Positions 1 through 7,545 of a stretch of 39,296 bases of DNA are shown here, in pieces. The DNA is from Gemmatimonas sp. (lineage in GTDB: Bacteria > Gemmatimonadota > Gemmatimonadetes > Longimicrobiales > Longimicrobiaceae). Numbering within the stretch: position 1 is the stretch's first letter; each line of letters begins with the position of its first letter. The position numbers and the translations under genes are program-made. The notes under the pieces were generated by a model. It had not been told where the DNA came from. It worked only from the letters and a program-made list of their open reading frames with translations, and did not search any database. The stretch spans positions 1-39,296 of the forward strand of contig WHSP01000023.1 of NCBI GenBank assembly GCA_009380025.1. Reading direction: 5' to 3'.

Positions 1-125
1 CTCGCGGCTCGTCGCGCGCCTAGACCTGCACGATTTCTCTTCGGCCTTCGCTCAGGCGTGTTTTATTCAGGGTCTTCACCTGTTTCCGTCCGTGAGACGG
101 TTCTGAAACGGAAGCCGCCGGAGTC

Positions 126-193
126 GAGTTTTCCACACGCTGCTGCGGGGAGCTGCACCTGGCGGTGCTCTCCTCGCGGCGCGTGGAAAACTC
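126..193. repeat. Long imperfect stem-loop in leader region
   Basis: A perfect 11-bp inverted repeat, GAGTTTTCCAC at 126-136 and GTGGAAAACTC at 183-193, encloses about 46 bases that can themselves pair in part (GAGC near 150-153 with GCTC near 167-170). It lies about 90 bases upstream of the leucine dehydrogenase start. It could be a structured leader, a transcription terminator of an unseen upstream gene, or a protein-binding site. The arm TTTTCCACA at 129-137 also fits the loose DnaA-box consensus TTWTNCACA. The rest of 1-280 contains short T-rich patches but no gene I can support. Confidence 0.5.
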
Positions 194-280
194 TCTCTCA
201 TAACGACGGGTACAGGCGCGGACGCAAACAGATGAAGAGGCTTTATTCAACAGCTTTCTAACGTTTAAGTTGGACATGAT

Positions 281-1336
281 ATGGAGATCTTTGATCTGAT
301 CAGTGATCGCGGCCACGAGCAGGTGGTCTTCTGCCACGAGCCTTCCTGTGGCTACAAGGGAATCATCGCCATCCACGACACCACGCTCGGGCCGGCGCTC
401 GGCGGGACTCGCTTCTGGAACTACGCCTCGGACGACGAAGCTATTATCGACGCACTCCGCCTCTCACGCGGTATGACCTATAAGGCCTCCGTTGCCGGCC
501 TGAACCTGGGCGGCGGGAAGTCGGTGATCATCGGTGATCCGAAGATGATGCGCCGGGAGCCGATCTTCCGAGCTCACGGACGCTTCGTCGAGAGCCTGGG
601 GGGCCGCTACATCACCGCAGAGGACGTTGGCACCTCCGTCACCGACATGGACTACGTCCACATGGAGACGAGTCACGTGACGGGTCTCCCCGGGACCTCG
701 GGCGACCCGTCGCCACTCACCGCTTATGGTACCTACCGGGGGATCAAGGCAGCCGCTTCTGCCACGTTCGGGTCCGATAGTCTTCGCGGCCTTACGGTTA
801 CGGTGCAGGGACTCGGCAACGTCGGGTACCATCTCTGCCGCCACCTGGCGGAGGAACGCGCCAATCTGATCGTCACCGATATCGACGCCGAGCGGGTCGG
901 CAGAGTGGTGGACGAGTTGGGCGCGGAAGAGGTCGCCCCGGAGCTGATCTACAGCGTCGATGCGGACATCTACGCTCCGTGTGCTCTCGGAGCGACGATC
1001 GATGACAGGACGATCCCACAGCTGCGCGTCCAGATCGTCGCCGGTGCAGCCAACAATGTCCTCGCCGAGCCTCGCCATGGGCAGGTCCTGCACGATCGCG
1101 GAATCCTATACGCGCCAGACTACGTAATCAATGCGGGCGGGCTGATCAGCGTCTACGGGGAGCTCAAGGGGTGGAGTGGAGAGCAGGCGATGCGGAAGGC
1201 CGGCGAGATCTACACGACCCTGTTGAGCCTCTTCGAGCTCGCGCACGACGAGGGAATCCCCACCTATCGCGCCGCCGATCGAATCGCCGAACGACGCATC
1301 ACCGAGGTCGGGAGAATCCAGAAGACCTGGGTCTGA
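281..1336 (+). CDS. Leucine (branched-chain amino acid) dehydrogenase
   Basis: This 351-residue protein belongs to the Glu/Leu/Phe/Val dehydrogenase family and has the length of leucine dehydrogenases. These enzymes reversibly deaminate L-leucine, valine or isoleucine to the 2-oxo acid, using NAD+, in the cytosol. The glycine-rich catalytic segment GGGKSVI places lysine at residue 80, with a second conserved lysine at 68 (TYK). These are the same positions as the substrate-binding and catalytic lysines known in Bacillus-type leucine dehydrogenase. The C-terminal Rossmann domain carries GLGNVG at 177-182 for NAD. The ATG at 281 matches the family N-terminus, although no strong Shine-Dalgarno sequence precedes it. 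The gene stands alone: the following receptor gene has its own promoter. Valine or phenylalanine preference cannot be excluded from sequence. Confidence 0.93.
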   Translation: MEIFDLISDRGHEQVVFCHEPSCGYKGIIAIHDTTLGPALGGTRFWNYASDDEAIIDALRLSRGMTYKASVAGLNLGGGKSVIIGDPKMMRREPIFRAHGRFVESLGGRYITAEDVGTSVTDMDYVHMETSHVTGLPGTSGDPSPLTAYGTYRGIKAAASATFGSDSLRGLTVTVQGLGNVGYHLCRHLAEERANLIVTDIDAERVGRVVDELGAEEVAPELIYSVDADIYAPCALGATIDDRTIPQLRVQIVAGAANNVLAEPRHGQVLHDRGILYAPDYVINAGGLISVYGELKGWSGEQAMRKAGEIYTTLLSLFELAHDEGIPTYRAADRIAERRITEVGRIQKTWV

Positions 1337-1364
1337 AGACAACCCGAACCTCGGTCCGGCCCTC

Positions 1365-1394
1365 TTGACCGCGTTTTTTGACGCTGAGTATACT
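1365..1394 (+). promoter_or_regulatory. Sigma-70-type promoter of TonB receptor gene
   Basis: A -35 element TTGACC at 1365-1370 and a -10 element TATACT at 1389-1394 are separated by 18 bp, placing the transcription start near 1401. This supports translation from 1485 rather than from upstream codons. The -35 is followed by a GTTTTTTG spacer segment that recurs in the promoter at 16030. Confidence 0.7.
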
Positions 1395-1472
1395 TGTCGC
1401 AGTGGCTGTGCCGTGCAGCCCCAGAGCTTCTTTGCGCCTTCCCCTCGAGACCGACCACGTTCACGTAGATCG

Positions 1473-1484
1473 AGGAGATCTCCT
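1473..1484 (+). promoter_or_regulatory. Perfect palindrome containing the RBS
   Basis: AGGAGATCTCCT at 1473-1484 is a perfect 12-bp palindrome that contains the Shine-Dalgarno AGGAG and ends on the base before the ATG at 1485. It fixes the start of the receptor gene. It could also act as a repressor site or a small RNA structure that limits ribosome access, but neither is shown. Confidence 0.55.
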
Positions 1485-4220
1485 ATGCCATTCAGACTCT
1501 TTCTGCACGGTTTGCTCGCGGTGCTGGCGGCCGCTGTGACCACGATCCCGGCCGCGGCTCAGTCCGGCACGGTCTCAGGCGTGGTTCGATCTGCGGAGAC
1601 CGGAGTGCCCTTGATTTCCGCTGTCGTGCAGCTGACGGGGCCCGACGGCGGGCGTTACGGTTCCACGCTCAGCAACCAGTCCGGGAGCTTCCGCATCTTC
1701 GACGTTCCCGTTGGCTCGTACGAGGTCACTGCGAGGACCACGGGCTACGAGGCCGGTCGTCTCGAGGTGACGGTGACGGCGGGCCAGGCTTCGGAAGCAG
1801 AATTCTCGCTCGTCCCGCGCGCAATCGATCTCGATCCGGTCGTCATATCGGCGTCTCGTCGGGAGGAGAGAGCGCTCGACGCGCCGGCCCGTGTCGAGGT
1901 CGTTGGTCCCGGACAGATTGCGGAACGACCGGCGGTTCAGCCGACGGACCACCTCCGGAGTCTAGCCGGCGTCGACATCGTGACGCAGGGGCTTCAATCG
2001 ACGAACGTCGTCGCACGTGGCTTCAACAACGCCTTCTCTGGAGCTCTCCTCACGCTCACCGACCACCGTATCGCCTCCGTTCCCTCGCTCCGGCTCAACG
2101 CGCTGCACCTCGTCCCGGCGACCAACGAGGACATCGAGCGGGTGGAAGTGGTTCTTGGGCCCGGGTCGGCGCTCTACGGCCCGAACACGGCCAATGGAGT
2201 GGCGCACATCTTCACGCGCTCCCCGCTGACCTATCAGGGGACGACGCTCGCCATGACCGGCGGCACGCGCGACGTTTTTCAGGGCTCGGGCCGCACCGCA
2301 TATCTGCTCAACGACAACTTCGGGTTCAAGCTCTCCGGGATGTACTTCCGAGGTGAGGAGTGGCCCTACACCGATCCTGCCGAGGTGAGTGCGCGTGAGG
2401 AAGCGGATCCCAGCGATCCATTCTACGACCGGATCGGAGTGCGGGACTTCGACGCGGAGCGGTGGTCCCTCGAGGGGCGCGCCGATTGGCGGATCACTCC
2501 GGACGCGACGGCGATCCTGTCGGCAGGGCGTAGCACGAATGTCCGCGGCCTCGAGCTCACTGGCCTGGGTACTTCGCAGGCGGACCAGTTCTCCTACACC
2601 TACGTTCAGGGGCGATTCAACAGCGGCGGCCTGTTCGCTCAAGCGTACGCCAACTTCTCCGACTCCGGCGACACCTTCCTCCTCAGGACCGGTGCGCCGA
2701 CGATCGACCACAGCAAGTTCTACGTCGGCCAGGTTCAGCACGCCGTCTCGCCGACCAACTGGCAGGACTTCACTTATGGGGTCGACTATCTGCACACTGT
2801 GCCGGAGACCGACGGCACGATCCACGGCCGATTCGAGGACGAGGACGACTACACGGAAATCGGCGCCTTCCTTCAGTCGGAAACTACCTTCAGCAATCGC
2901 TTCGACGTGATCCTCGCCGGCCGTGTCGACCGGCATTCCGTCATCGACAAAGCCGTCTTCTCCCCCCGCGCGGCGCTCGTTTTCCGGCCCGATGAGACCC
3001 AGTCTCTACGCTTCTCTTACAATCGTGCCTATTCCAATCCGGGATCCGTCCAGCTCTTCCTCGATCTCGAGGCAGGTCCGGCATCAGAAGCTCTCGGGCC
3101 GCTTGGCTACACGATTCGGGCCGAGGGGACAGGTCGAGACGGGATCAGCTTCCAGACGGATGACGGCCAGTTCGTGATGCGGTCGCCTTTCACCGCTGAC
3201 CGAACGGAGCTCCAGGCGATCAACGTCGAGAACCTCTGGGCGATGCAGCTCCTGGGCATCGCGGGAGCACTGGTGCAGCAGGGGGATTTCACCCGGGATC
3301 AGGCTGCCGCCTTTCTGCAGTTCATGACTCCGCAGGTGCCGACGGGTGCCGATATCTGGGGCATCAACCCCGTGACCGGCATGCCCGCTCCGTTCGTTCC
3401 TCCCCAGGACGTTCCGGGAATCCGGGAGTCGAATACCGCTACCTACGAGGTCGGCTACAACGGCATCCTGGGGGGTCGCCTCCAGCTTGCTGCCGACGTC
3501 TGGTACGCGCAGAAGAACGACTTCATCTCCCCGCTCATTCCGCAGGCGCCGCTGGTGCAGTTGAACCCGGCCGAGGTCATTGATCATTCGACTCCTTTGA
3601 TCGAGCAGGCGCTGATCGGAGGCGGCGTGCCGCCCGAAGCCGCGGGGCCTCTCGCGCAGGAGATCGCCGAGGGGCTTGCCTCGATTCCGGGCGGAGTCGT
3701 CTACCCGCCCGACATCCCTGGCGGCGCCGCCGACCTCGTCGTGAGTTATCGAAACTTCGGCGATATCAATCTCTGGGGCGGCGATATCTCGGCGACCGCT
3801 CTTCTCGGAGACTGGACGCTCGGGCTCTCCGGATCCCTCGTCAGCGACGACCACTTCACGACGGAAGGGCAGATCGTCACCCTGAACGCGCCCAAGCGGA
3901 AGGGGAGTGCTTGGTTGGGCTACAGGAACGAGGGGCTCGGATTCAATGGAGAGGCGCGGGTGAGACACCTCGGGGGGTTCCCCGTCAACTCCGGCGTCTA
4001 CATCGGGATCCTGTGCATCGAGCCAGAGGCCCAGAGCTCCGAAACATGTGTCGAGGCGAGCACTCTCGTCGACCTTACGCTCGGCTACCAGATCGGTCCG
4101 CTACCCGGTGCTTCACTTCAGTTGACGGTGCAGAACCTGTTCGACTCCGATTATCGAAGCTTCGTCGGGGTTCCCGACATCGGTCGTCTGGCGTTGTTGC
4201 GGCTGAAGTACGAATTCTGA
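1485..4220 (+). CDS. TonB-dependent outer-membrane receptor
   Basis: The 911-residue product begins with a classical signal peptide: a hydrophobic core, then an AAAQS-type cleavage site near residue 26. A CarboxypepD_reg-like beta-sandwich follows (about residues 28-115), then a plug domain (about 120-240, starting near DLDPVVISASRREE). The rest is a long beta-barrel ending in the aromatic C-terminal Phe (LKYEF) typical of outer-membrane barrels. Such receptors import siderophores, vitamins, glycans or peptides using TonB/ExbBD energy. The substrate cannot be read from sequence and no partner lipoprotein lies next to it. The start at 1485 is chosen because it has an AGGAG Shine-Dalgarno, a promoter at 1365-1394, and produces the signal peptide at the very N-terminus. 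Confidence 0.92.
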   Translation: MPFRLFLHGLLAVLAAAVTTIPAAAQSGTVSGVVRSAETGVPLISAVVQLTGPDGGRYGSTLSNQSGSFRIFDVPVGSYEVTARTTGYEAGRLEVTVTAGQASEAEFSLVPRAIDLDPVVISASRREERALDAPARVEVVGPGQIAERPAVQPTDHLRSLAGVDIVTQGLQSTNVVARGFNNAFSGALLTLTDHRIASVPSLRLNALHLVPATNEDIERVEVVLGPGSALYGPNTANGVAHIFTRSPLTYQGTTLAMTGGTRDVFQGSGRTAYLLNDNFGFKLSGMYFRGEEWPYTDPAEVSAREEADPSDPFYDRIGVRDFDAERWSLEGRADWRITPDATAILSAGRSTNVRGLELTGLGTSQADQFSYTYVQGRFNSGGLFAQAYANFSDSGDTFLLRTGAPTIDHSKFYVGQVQHAVSPTNWQDFTYGVDYLHTVPETDGTIHGRFEDEDDYTEIGAFLQSETTFSNRFDVILAGRVDRHSVIDKAVFSPRAALVFRPDETQSLRFSYNRAYSNPGSVQLFLDLEAGPASEALGPLGYTIRAEGTGRDGISFQTDDGQFVMRSPFTADRTELQAINVENLWAMQLLGIAGALVQQGDFTRDQAAAFLQFMTPQVPTGADIWGINPVTGMPAPFVPPQDVPGIRESNTATYEVGYNGILGGRLQLAADVWYAQKNDFISPLIPQAPLVQLNPAEVIDHSTPLIEQALIGGGVPPEAAGPLAQEIAEGLASIPGGVVYPPDIPGGAADLVVSYRNFGDINLWGGDISATALLGDWTLGLSGSLVSDDHFTTEGQIVTLNAPKRKGSAWLGYRNEGLGFNGEARVRHLGGFPVNSGVYIGILCIEPEAQSSETCVEASTLVDLTLGYQIGPLPGASLQLTVQNLFDSDYRSFVGVPDIGRLALLRLKYEF

Positions 4221-4309
4221 CAGGGCAGGTCACGCGGAGCCGCGAAGGGCGGGGGACGGACCGTCATTTACTCCGTGTCTTCGCGTCAGATTACGATGAT
4301 GGGTAGGCA

Positions 4310-4324
4310 CCCTCTCCGAGAGGG
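4310..4324 (+). repeat. Short hairpin between receptor gene and glyA
   Basis: CCCTCT at 4310-4315 and AGAGGG at 4319-4324 form a perfect 6-bp stem with a 3-base loop, about 90 bases after the receptor stop. No T-run follows, so it is a weak terminator at best. The rest of 4221-4452 shows nothing else I can support. Confidence 0.3.
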
Positions 4325-4452
4325 ATGTGCCGGGCGCCTTCAATTGTCGCCGCAGGGGCGCTAGCTTCGGACAGTCGACTCGACACCCGGTCCGCCTCGG
4401 GTTACCATTCGGCGCGTCACGGAACGATCGAGGTCTCCAGCTTTTGCGGATA

Positions 4453-5703
4453 ATGGAACCACTCAGCCGAACCGACCCCGAGATCCACCGTCTCCTCGCC
4501 GCGGAAGCCGAGCGGCAGGGGGACCAGTTGGAGATGATCGCCTCGGAGAACTTCGTTTCTTCCGCAGTGCTTCAGGCGATGGGCAGCGTGTTGACCAACA
4601 AGTACGCCGAAGGCTATCCGGGGCGCCGCTACTACGGCGGTTGCGAAGTCGTCGACGAGGTAGAGCGGCTGGCTCAGGATCGGCTGCTCCAGCTCTTCGG
4701 GGCGGACCATGCGAACGTTCAGCCACATTCCGGCGCTCAGGCCAACATGGCGACGTACTTTGCCCTGCTCGAGCCCGGCGACACGATCCTCGGAATGAAC
4801 CTGTCCGAGGGAGGCCACCTGACCCACGGCTCACCCGTCAACTTCAGCGGGCGTCTGTACAACGTCGTTCCGTACGGGGTGCGAGCGGAAGATCAGCGCA
4901 TCGACTACGAAGAGCTGGGGCGTCTAGCCCAGGAGCATCGTCCGAAGGTGATCATTGCCGGTGCGAGCGCCTACCCCCGGATGATCGACTTCGCAACCTT
5001 CCGCGAAATCGCCGATGGGGTCGGCGCGAGGCTCGTCGTCGACATGGCCCACATCGCCGGCCTCGTCGCGACCGGGCACCACCCGAGTCCGATTCCCTGG
5101 GCGCACGTCGTCACCTCGACCACCCACAAGACCCTTCGTGGGCCTCGCGGCGGCCTCATCCTCGCCACGGAAGAGTACGCCAAGCCTGTCGACAAGCAGA
5201 TCTTCCCTGGAATCCAGGGCGGGCCGCTCATGCACGTGATCGCGGGCAAGGCGGTCGCATTCCAGGAGGCGTTGCAACCGGAGTTCAAGGAGTACTCGGC
5301 CCAGGTGATCCGGAACGCTCAGGTCCTCGCGACGGGCCTGCTCGAACACGGGTTCGATCTGGTTTCGGGGGGGACCGACAATCACCTCCTGCTCGTTGAC
5401 CTTCGAAGCAAGGGCGTGACCGGGAAGGTCGCGGAGAAGGCACTCGAGAGGGCCGGGATCACGGTCAACAAGAATACGGTGCCCGGTGAGACCGAGTCGC
5501 CCTTCGTCACCTCCGGAATCCGGATCGGAACCCCGGCCCTTACGACCCGTGGGGTGGGGGAGGCGGAAATGTCCGAGATCGCTGGTCTGATCGATCGCGC
5601 GATCGTAGGACGGGAGGACGAATCGACCTTGGAGCGGATTCGGGGAGAGGTTGGCGAGATGTGCGGTCGCTTCCCTCTCTACCGCGAACTGGTCGGGGCC
5701 TGA
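4453..5703 (+). CDS. glyA: Serine hydroxymethyltransferase
   Basis: This 416-residue enzyme interconverts serine plus tetrahydrofolate with glycine plus 5,10-methylene-tetrahydrofolate, the main source of one-carbon units. It uses pyridoxal phosphate in the cytosol. Family landmarks include IASENF near residue 29, [16 protein letters not shown] near 48-63, the aspartate-histidine pair of VVDMAHIAG near 195-203, and the PLP lysine in TTHKTLRG at residue 226. The ATG at 4453 gives the usual bacterial N-terminus and length; in-frame codons further upstream would add unrelated residues. It heads a same-strand run with miaB, the LapA-like gene, comEC and fbp. Confidence 0.96.
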   Translation: MEPLSRTDPEIHRLLAAEAERQGDQLEMIASENFVSSAVLQAMGSVLTNKYAEGYPGRRYYGGCEVVDEVERLAQDRLLQLFGADHANVQPHSGAQANMATYFALLEPGDTILGMNLSEGGHLTHGSPVNFSGRLYNVVPYGVRAEDQRIDYEELGRLAQEHRPKVIIAGASAYPRMIDFATFREIADGVGARLVVDMAHIAGLVATGHHPSPIPWAHVVTSTTHKTLRGPRGGLILATEEYAKPVDKQIFPGIQGGPLMHVIAGKAVAFQEALQPEFKEYSAQVIRNAQVLATGLLEHGFDLVSGGTDNHLLLVDLRSKGVTGKVAEKALERAGITVNKNTVPGETESPFVTSGIRIGTPALTTRGVGEAEMSEIAGLIDRAIVGREDESTLERIRGEVGEMCGRFPLYRELVGA

Positions 5704-5807
5704 CACACTCTCCGCGGTTCGGCGAACCGCTCCGTTCGAATGGGGGTACCAGCGGACTCGCACGGGACATGCGCCAACTTCGCAGGTCCGAACCGGCGGG
5801 ACCGAAA

Positions 5808-7199
5808 ATGCAGAGTGCGGTGAGCAAGAAGGCCTTCATAGAAACCTACGGATGCCAGATGAACATCAGTGACACCGAGCTGATGCACGGCATCCTTGCG
5901 GAGGAGGGGTATACAGCGGCTGACCGCCCCGAGGACGCGGACGTGATCCTGGTGAATACCTGCGCGATCCGGGAACATGCGGAGCAGCGTGTCCGCGGAC
6001 GGGTGGGACAGCTTCAGCAGTACAGGAAAGGTCGACCTGATCTCGTGATCGGCATCACCGGATGCATGGCTCAACGACTCGGAGACGAGCTGCTGGGGCA
6101 GGTTGGAGGGATCGACCTGGTGATGGGTCCGGATTCCTATCGGAACGTTCCAAAGGCGCTGCGGAATCTTCGCGCACCAGCTCCGTCGGCCTTGCCGATC
6201 CTCGACTCGCGACCTTCCACGACCCCGTCCTCCCGCGGTCTCACGGTCCTTGATTTCGATCCGCACGAGAACTACGAGGGGATCGCTCCGCGGCGTACCT
6301 CCGATGTCTCCGCCTGGGTGCCGATCCAACGTGGGTGCAACTACCAATGCACCTACTGCATCGTACCCTACGTTCGCGGCGACGAGAAGAACCGTGATCC
6401 GGATCAGATTCTGGCGGAGGTTCGCAACCTCGCAGCTTCGGGTGTGCCCGAGGTGACCCTCCTGGGACAGACCGTCAACTCGTATCGGTCTGGGGACTGG
6501 GACTTCCCGACCCTGCTCCAGGCGGTCGCACGCGTTGACGGTATCCGACGCGTCCGCTTCACGTCCCCCCATCCGAACGACTTCACCCCCGACTTGGTGC
6601 GGGTGATGGGGGACGAGATAAACGTCTGCAAGCAGCTCCATCTCCCTGTTCAGTCGGGACACAATCGGACGCTGAGGCGAATGCTTCGCCGCTATACCGT
6701 CGAGGCGTATCTGGAGAAGATCGAAAGCGTTCGCGCTGCCATTCCCGAAATCGCGCTCTCGACCGACGTGATCGTCGCGTTCCCGGGAGAGACCGACGAG
6801 GAGTTCGAAGCGACCCTCGACCTCATGCGTCGGGTTCGCTTCGACGACGCCTTCCTCTACCGCTATTCGCTACGAGAGGGCACCCCGGCGACCCGACTCC
6901 CGGCCGATCAGTTCATCCCGGACGAAGTCGCCCAGGCTCGGCTCGAACGATTGATCGACCTACACCGGAAGATCCAGCTGGAGATCAATCGCGCTCAGGT
7001 CGGCGGCATCGCGGAGGTACTCGTCGAACGCAGTGCACGACGCGGCGGGCTGCAGGGTCGAACCGACGGGAACAAAGTCGTCGTGTTCGAAGGTCCGAGC
7101 GAACTAATTGGGACGTTCGTCGAGGTACGGCTCAGTTCGACTACCGGAGCCACGTTCACGGGCGAACTCCTGTCCGGTGCGGACCAGCGTGTCGCATGA
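5808..7199 (+). CDS. miaB: tRNA-2-methylthio-N6-dimethylallyladenosine synthase
   Basis: The 463-residue product is a methylthiotransferase of the radical-SAM family. It thiomethylates i6A at position 37 of tRNAs that read codons beginning with U. The N-terminal UPF0004 domain has three cysteines for an auxiliary Fe-S cluster, at residues 16 (YGCQMN), 52 (NTCAIRE) and 86 (GCMAQR). The radical-SAM triad is C177, C181 and C184 (CNYQCTYC). A TRAM-type RNA-binding domain forms the C-terminus. The sequence around the triad fits MiaB better than RimO or MtaB. An ATG at 5808 gives the expected N-terminus; GTG at 5820 is an alternative. It lies 104 bp after glyA on the same strand. Confidence 0.94.
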   Translation: MQSAVSKKAFIETYGCQMNISDTELMHGILAEEGYTAADRPEDADVILVNTCAIREHAEQRVRGRVGQLQQYRKGRPDLVIGITGCMAQRLGDELLGQVGGIDLVMGPDSYRNVPKALRNLRAPAPSALPILDSRPSTTPSSRGLTVLDFDPHENYEGIAPRRTSDVSAWVPIQRGCNYQCTYCIVPYVRGDEKNRDPDQILAEVRNLAASGVPEVTLLGQTVNSYRSGDWDFPTLLQAVARVDGIRRVRFTSPHPNDFTPDLVRVMGDEINVCKQLHLPVQSGHNRTLRRMLRRYTVEAYLEKIESVRAAIPEIALSTDVIVAFPGETDEEFEATLDLMRRVRFDDAFLYRYSLREGTPATRLPADQFIPDEVAQARLERLIDLHRKIQLEINRAQVGGIAEVLVERSARRGGLQGRTDGNKVVVFEGPSELIGTFVEVRLSSTTGATFTGELLSGADQRVA

Positions 7200-7218
7200 C
7201 GGGCTGGAGTCGGGTGGG

Positions 7219-7545
7219 GTGCGGCGAAGTCGGGTAGCGCGCCGGAAGCAGCCCGCCTGGGGTCGCTGGGTCGGTGTCGCGCTGCTGGTCATCGCCGCCG
7301 GATTCTTCTCGTTCCTCAATTCGGGAGAGCGGGTCACTCTGAACGTCGGAGTGGCAACGCTCTACCGGATCTCCCTCGTCGGTCTCGTCTTCATCGTCTT
7401 TCTCCTCGGTATGGTCGCGATGTTCCTCTTTGGAATACGACACGACCGGGAGATCAGGGACGTTCTCACGACGCGCGATCCATTGCCGCCCGACCGCCAC
7501 GCCCACTACGAGCCGTTCGATCTCCCACCCGATCCGCCTACGTGA
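7219..7545 (+). CDS. LapA-like (DUF1049) small membrane protein
   Basis: This protein of about 108 residues has a basic N-terminus and then two transmembrane helices. The first is about VALLVIAAGFFSFLNSG, the second is about LVGLVFIVFLLGMVAMFLFG. A charged cytoplasmic tail ends in a proline-rich stretch. The arrangement, with RVTLNVG between the helices, fits the lipopolysaccharide-assembly LapA/DUF1049 group. The start is uncertain: GTG at 7219 has GGAG 9 bases upstream, but in-frame GTGs at 7177 and 7189 are possible. Its stop overlaps the GTG of comEC by four bases (GTGA), so the two are translationally coupled. Confidence 0.7.
   Translation: MRRSRVARRKQPAWGRWVGVALLVIAAGFFSFLNSGERVTLNVGVATLYRISLVGLVFIVFLLGMVAMFLFGIRHDREIRDVLTTRDPLPPDRHAHYEPFDLPPDPPT

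Noticed and set aside
129-193. Replication origin based on TTTTCCACA
   Set aside because: There is only one box-like sequence plus its mirror, no AT-rich unwinding element, and no dnaA, dnaN or parA gene nearby.
20-376. Minus-strand open frame of 118 codons at the left edge
   Set aside because: It overlaps the start of leucine dehydrogenase antisense and its serine/arginine-rich product resembles no protein family.
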